Source: Psychrobium sp051201665 (GTDB lineage: Bacteria > Pseudomonadota > Gammaproteobacteria > Enterobacterales > Psychrobiaceae). Taken from it: a stretch of 64,000 nucleotides of DNA. The position numbers and the translations under genes were made by a program. Under the pieces are notes generated by a model that saw nothing but the letters and a program-made list of their open reading frames with translations, had not been told where the DNA came from and made no database searches. How positions within the stretch are numbered: the first letter of the stretch is position 1; the number at the start of each line of letters is the position of its first letter. The stretch lies in NCBI RefSeq assembly GCF_051201665.1, contig NZ_CP179210.1, forward strand, positions 1,116,001 through 1,180,000, written 5' to 3'. Of the stretch, positions 61,636 to 64,000 are shown piece by piece.

Positions 61636-63371
61636 TGACTCAGGAAACAGCCGTTGTAGCGATGTTGACGGCACTGGTTGGATTATTGTTAACTAACAAG
61701 ATCCGACCGGCCATTTTATTTGTCAGTGCGATTGCGCTGAGCTATTTACTTGGCTGGATAAGTTTTGAAAAAATGATGGGGAATTTTACAAACTCCTCAC
61801 TCTTTACCTTAATTTTATTGCTTATAGTGTCTATTGCCGTTGAAAAAACAACATTGCTGCAATCTGTTGGTCGACATTTGAATCATGCTAATTTTAGCTG
61901 GGTAATTGCAAAGCTAGGGTTAACCACGGCATTTTTGTCTTCAATCACGAATAACTCTGCGGTAGTTGCGTCCTTAATTGGCGTGTTAAAGCGTAATCAC
62001 TTTCACTCTCCGTCCAAACTATTACTGCCATTATCCTATGCGGCGATTTTAGGTGGCACGTTAACTCTTATTGGTACTTCAACCAACTTGATTGTGAACA
62101 GTTTCGTCATCGATGCGGGCCTTAAGCCAATCGGTTTTTTTGATTTTACTATTATTGGCGTCACCGTTGTAGCTTGTGGATTAGTTGTTTTAATAATTGG
62201 CGGTTATCGTTTGCCAGATCGTTTTGATAATCAAGACGCTGAACTGCCTTATATGCTGGAAGCGGTAGTGAGTGAAGACTCTATAATGGCTGGAAGAACA
62301 GTAGAGCAAAATCGATTACGTGCATTACAACGTTTGTATCTGGTTGAAATAGAGCGTGACGGGGAGTTGATCCGCCCTGTTTGTCCAACTCAGAAACTTG
62401 AATCAGGTGATAGATTAGTTTTTGCTGGTGATACGCAAAGTTTACATATTCTTCAAGAAATGCAAGGACTTGAGTGGTTTGCTAAGTCTCACTTGAAAGG
62501 TCAAGCCTTGGTTGAAGTGGTGATAAGTCATTCTGCATCAATTAAAGGAAAAACGTTAAAAGAATGTGCCTTTCGAGAAAAGTTTGATGCCGCCGTTGTT
62601 GCGATTCGTCGTGGCAATGAGCAACTAAGTGGTGGACTTGGGCAAATAACCTTGCGCGCGGGTGATACGTTAATGCTCGTCCCTGGGAAAGGGTTTGAGC
62701 AGCATCGTAAAAACGTTCGCGAGTTTGTTATGATTAGTGACGCTAATGTCAGTGCTCAGCTTGATAGTCGGCAATCTAAGCTTGTGTTGATTGGCTTTAT
62801 AAGTACGCTAGCGTTAGCTTTTACGAGTACAATCGATTTAACTAAAGGGCTGCTCGCGTTATTGGTGTTATTTATTGTGAGCGGCGTTCTATCGCTCGAT
62901 GAGATAAAACGCCGGTTTCCTATTGAGCTTGCGTTAATTGTAGGTTCGGCATTAGGCCTTGCTAATATCATGGTTGATAACGGCGTTGCGCAAATGTTGG
63001 GGGATAGTTTACTAGCGATGTTTGGCGATTGGGGCATTTTAGGTGCTTTCATTGCGGTTTATTTCTTTACCTTGGTACTCACCGAACTTATTACCAACAA
63101 TGCTGCTGCAGCGTTAGCTTTCCCTATTGCTTATAGTATTGCAATTGGCTACGGTGTTGATCCGAGGCCATTTATTATGGCGGTTATTTTTGGCGCAAGT
63201 GCGAGCTTTATTTCTCCCTATGGTTACCAAACTAATTTAATGGTTTATAGCGCAGGAAATTATCAATTTAGTGATTATTTACGCATTGGTATTCCATTGT
63301 CGATAGTGTATTCAATGGTGGTATTAGTAATGATTCCCATGGTATTTCCATTTACGAGTTTAGGAAGTTAA
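61635..63371 (+). CDS. SLC13/DASS-family permease with TrkA-C domains, probable sulfate transporter
   Basis: The 578-residue inner-membrane protein has about eleven helices in two repeats split by a soluble insert (about 200-365). The insert contains two RCK/TrkA-C domains (VVSEDSIMAGRTVEQNRLRA; VISHSASIKGKTLKECAFRE). Signature segments SSITNNSAVVASLIGVL, TLIGTSTNLIVNSFV and LTELITNNAAAALAFPIA carry the SNT-type Na/anion sites. Related proteins import sulfate. Its place between cysN and cysC, overlapping cysN by one base, makes sulfate uptake the likely role. Confidence 0.9.
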   Translation: MTQETAVVAMLTALVGLLLTNKIRPAILFVSAIALSYLLGWISFEKMMGNFTNSSLFTLILLLIVSIAVEKTTLLQSVGRHLNHANFSWVIAKLGLTTAFLSSITNNSAVVASLIGVLKRNHFHSPSKLLLPLSYAAILGGTLTLIGTSTNLIVNSFVIDAGLKPIGFFDFTIIGVTVVACGLVVLIIGGYRLPDRFDNQDAELPYMLEAVVSEDSIMAGRTVEQNRLRALQRLYLVEIERDGELIRPVCPTQKLESGDRLVFAGDTQSLHILQEMQGLEWFAKSHLKGQALVEVVISHSASIKGKTLKECAFREKFDAAVVAIRRGNEQLSGGLGQITLRAGDTLMLVPGKGFEQHRKNVREFVMISDANVSAQLDSRQSKLVLIGFISTLALAFTSTIDLTKGLLALLVLFIVSGVLSLDEIKRRFPIELALIVGSALGLANIMVDNGVAQMLGDSLLAMFGDWGILGAFIAVYFFTLVLTELITNNAAAALAFPIAYSIAIGYGVDPRPFIMAVIFGASASFISPYGYQTNLMVYSAGNYQFSDYLRIGIPLSIVYSMVVLVMIPMVFPFTSLGS

Positions 63372-63377
63372 CAGGCT

Positions 63378-63980
63378 ATGAAAGACGAGAATGTAATTTG
63401 GCATCAACATACCGTTGACCAAAATATACGTGCAAAACAAAAATCTCAAAAGCCATGTGTAATATGGTTCACCGGGCTAAGTGGCTCAGGGAAATCGACC
63501 ATTGCAGGCGCATTGGAAAATGCATTGGTAGCACGAAACCAACACACTTATTTACTTGATGGTGATAATGTTCGCCACGGATTATGTGGTGATTTAGGGT
63601 TTAGTGATGACGATCGTAAAGAAAATATTCGCCGCATTGGAGAAACTGCAAAATTAATGAGTGATGCGGGTTTAATTGTTCTATCAGCATTTATTTCGCC
63701 TTTTACCCAAGAGCGTGACAGCGTGAGAAAGATGCTAGCGGCAGGAGAATTTATTGAAGTTCATGTAGCTACATCGCTATCAGTATGTGAGAGTCGTGAT
63801 CCTAAAGGGCTGTATAAGAAAGCTAGAACAGGTGAAATTGCCAATTTTACAGGCATTTCATCTGACTATCAGCCACCGATAAGTCCAGAATTAACCCTCC
63901 AAACCGATGAATTATCGATTGAGCAAAGTGTTGCACAATTGATTAACTATTTAACGCAATCAGGATATATCAATGAGTGA
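63378..63980 (+). CDS. cysC: Adenylylsulfate kinase
   Basis: CysC phosphorylates APS to PAPS, the substrate of CysH. The 200-residue protein has P-loop TGLSGSGKST (32-41), DGDNVRHGLCGDLGFSDDDR, ENIRRIGETAKLMSDAG and the APS-binding ISPFTQERDSVR and FTGISSDYQPP. The length is standard. It follows the permease gene by six bases and overlaps the next gene by eight bases, completing the cysDN-permease-C run. Confidence 0.95.
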   Translation: MKDENVIWHQHTVDQNIRAKQKSQKPCVIWFTGLSGSGKSTIAGALENALVARNQHTYLLDGDNVRHGLCGDLGFSDDDRKENIRRIGETAKLMSDAGLIVLSAFISPFTQERDSVRKMLAAGEFIEVHVATSLSVCESRDPKGLYKKARTGEIANFTGISSDYQPPISPELTLQTDELSIEQSVAQLINYLTQSGYINE

Positions 63981-64000
63981 TAATTTAACCTCATTAGTCG
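63973..64000 (+). CDS. Start of the next gene of the cys run (cut by the window end)
   Basis: An ATG at 63973, overlapping the cysC stop by eight bases, reads MSDNLTSLV to the window end. In many related clusters cysC is followed by cysQ, the PAP phosphatase, and this start would fit. Nine residues are too few to decide. Confidence 0.45.

Overview
The window is chromosomal DNA of a marine gammaproteobacterium, AT-rich by eye. Gene content and protein style (GcvT-H-P, DUF2333, TIGR04219 barrel, DUF2897, an orphan EIIA-Glc-like protein, cys genes with an SLC13 permease) fit Alteromonadales, most likely Colwelliaceae such as Thalassotalea or Colwellia. That placement is inference from protein character, not from a search. 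No rRNA, tRNA, CRISPR array or replication origin was seen.

Layout. 1-5972: a TrmB-type regulator coupled to a secreted protein (cut by the window edge), then the glycine cleavage genes gcvT, gcvH and gcvP. 6150-7910: a complete IS1634-type element. 8019-13495: a tightly coupled five-gene operon (NDP-sugar epimerase/dehydratase, GT4 glycosyltransferase, radical SAM/SPASM enzyme, a WG-repeat protein fused to an O-methyltransferase, histidine phosphatase). It looks like an uncharacterised pathway that builds or decorates a glycosylated compound. 13514-35173: a long accessory, decaying region dominated by REP-associated tyrosine transposase (RAYT) elements, whose AGGGTCAGGTTAAA ends sit at junctions between unrelated truncated genes (hsdR, IS30, IS21 istA, ISAs1, a polyketide synthase). 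Two RAYT units carry an identical DUF3465 passenger gene. The same region holds two IS3 copies, IS66 and IS982 remnants, a toxin/immunity-like remnant, an M20 hydrolase, a solute-binding protein, and the tail of a PKS locus with an MMPL exporter, a frameshifted LolA-like protein and a truncated outer-membrane protein.

35224-64000 is mostly an ordinary core genome: an M49 peptidase lipoprotein; the arsC-like/dapE/M15 peptidase/DUF2897 cluster; an EIIA-Glc-like protein lacking the phosphorylatable histidine; an ACT protein; cysK; a MoxR/VWA pair with RDD and FabH-like genes; an IS5-type MITE; rsuA; a double-receiver diguanylate cyclase; dusA; pspC-like; DUF2333; and a TIGR04219 barrel. The last 12 kb is assimilatory sulfate reduction: cysJ-cysI-cysH, then an HDOD protein and an HD-GYP response regulator, then cysD-cysN-SLC13 permease-cysC and the start of another gene. 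Together with cysK these take sulfate through APS, PAPS, sulfite and sulfide to cysteine.
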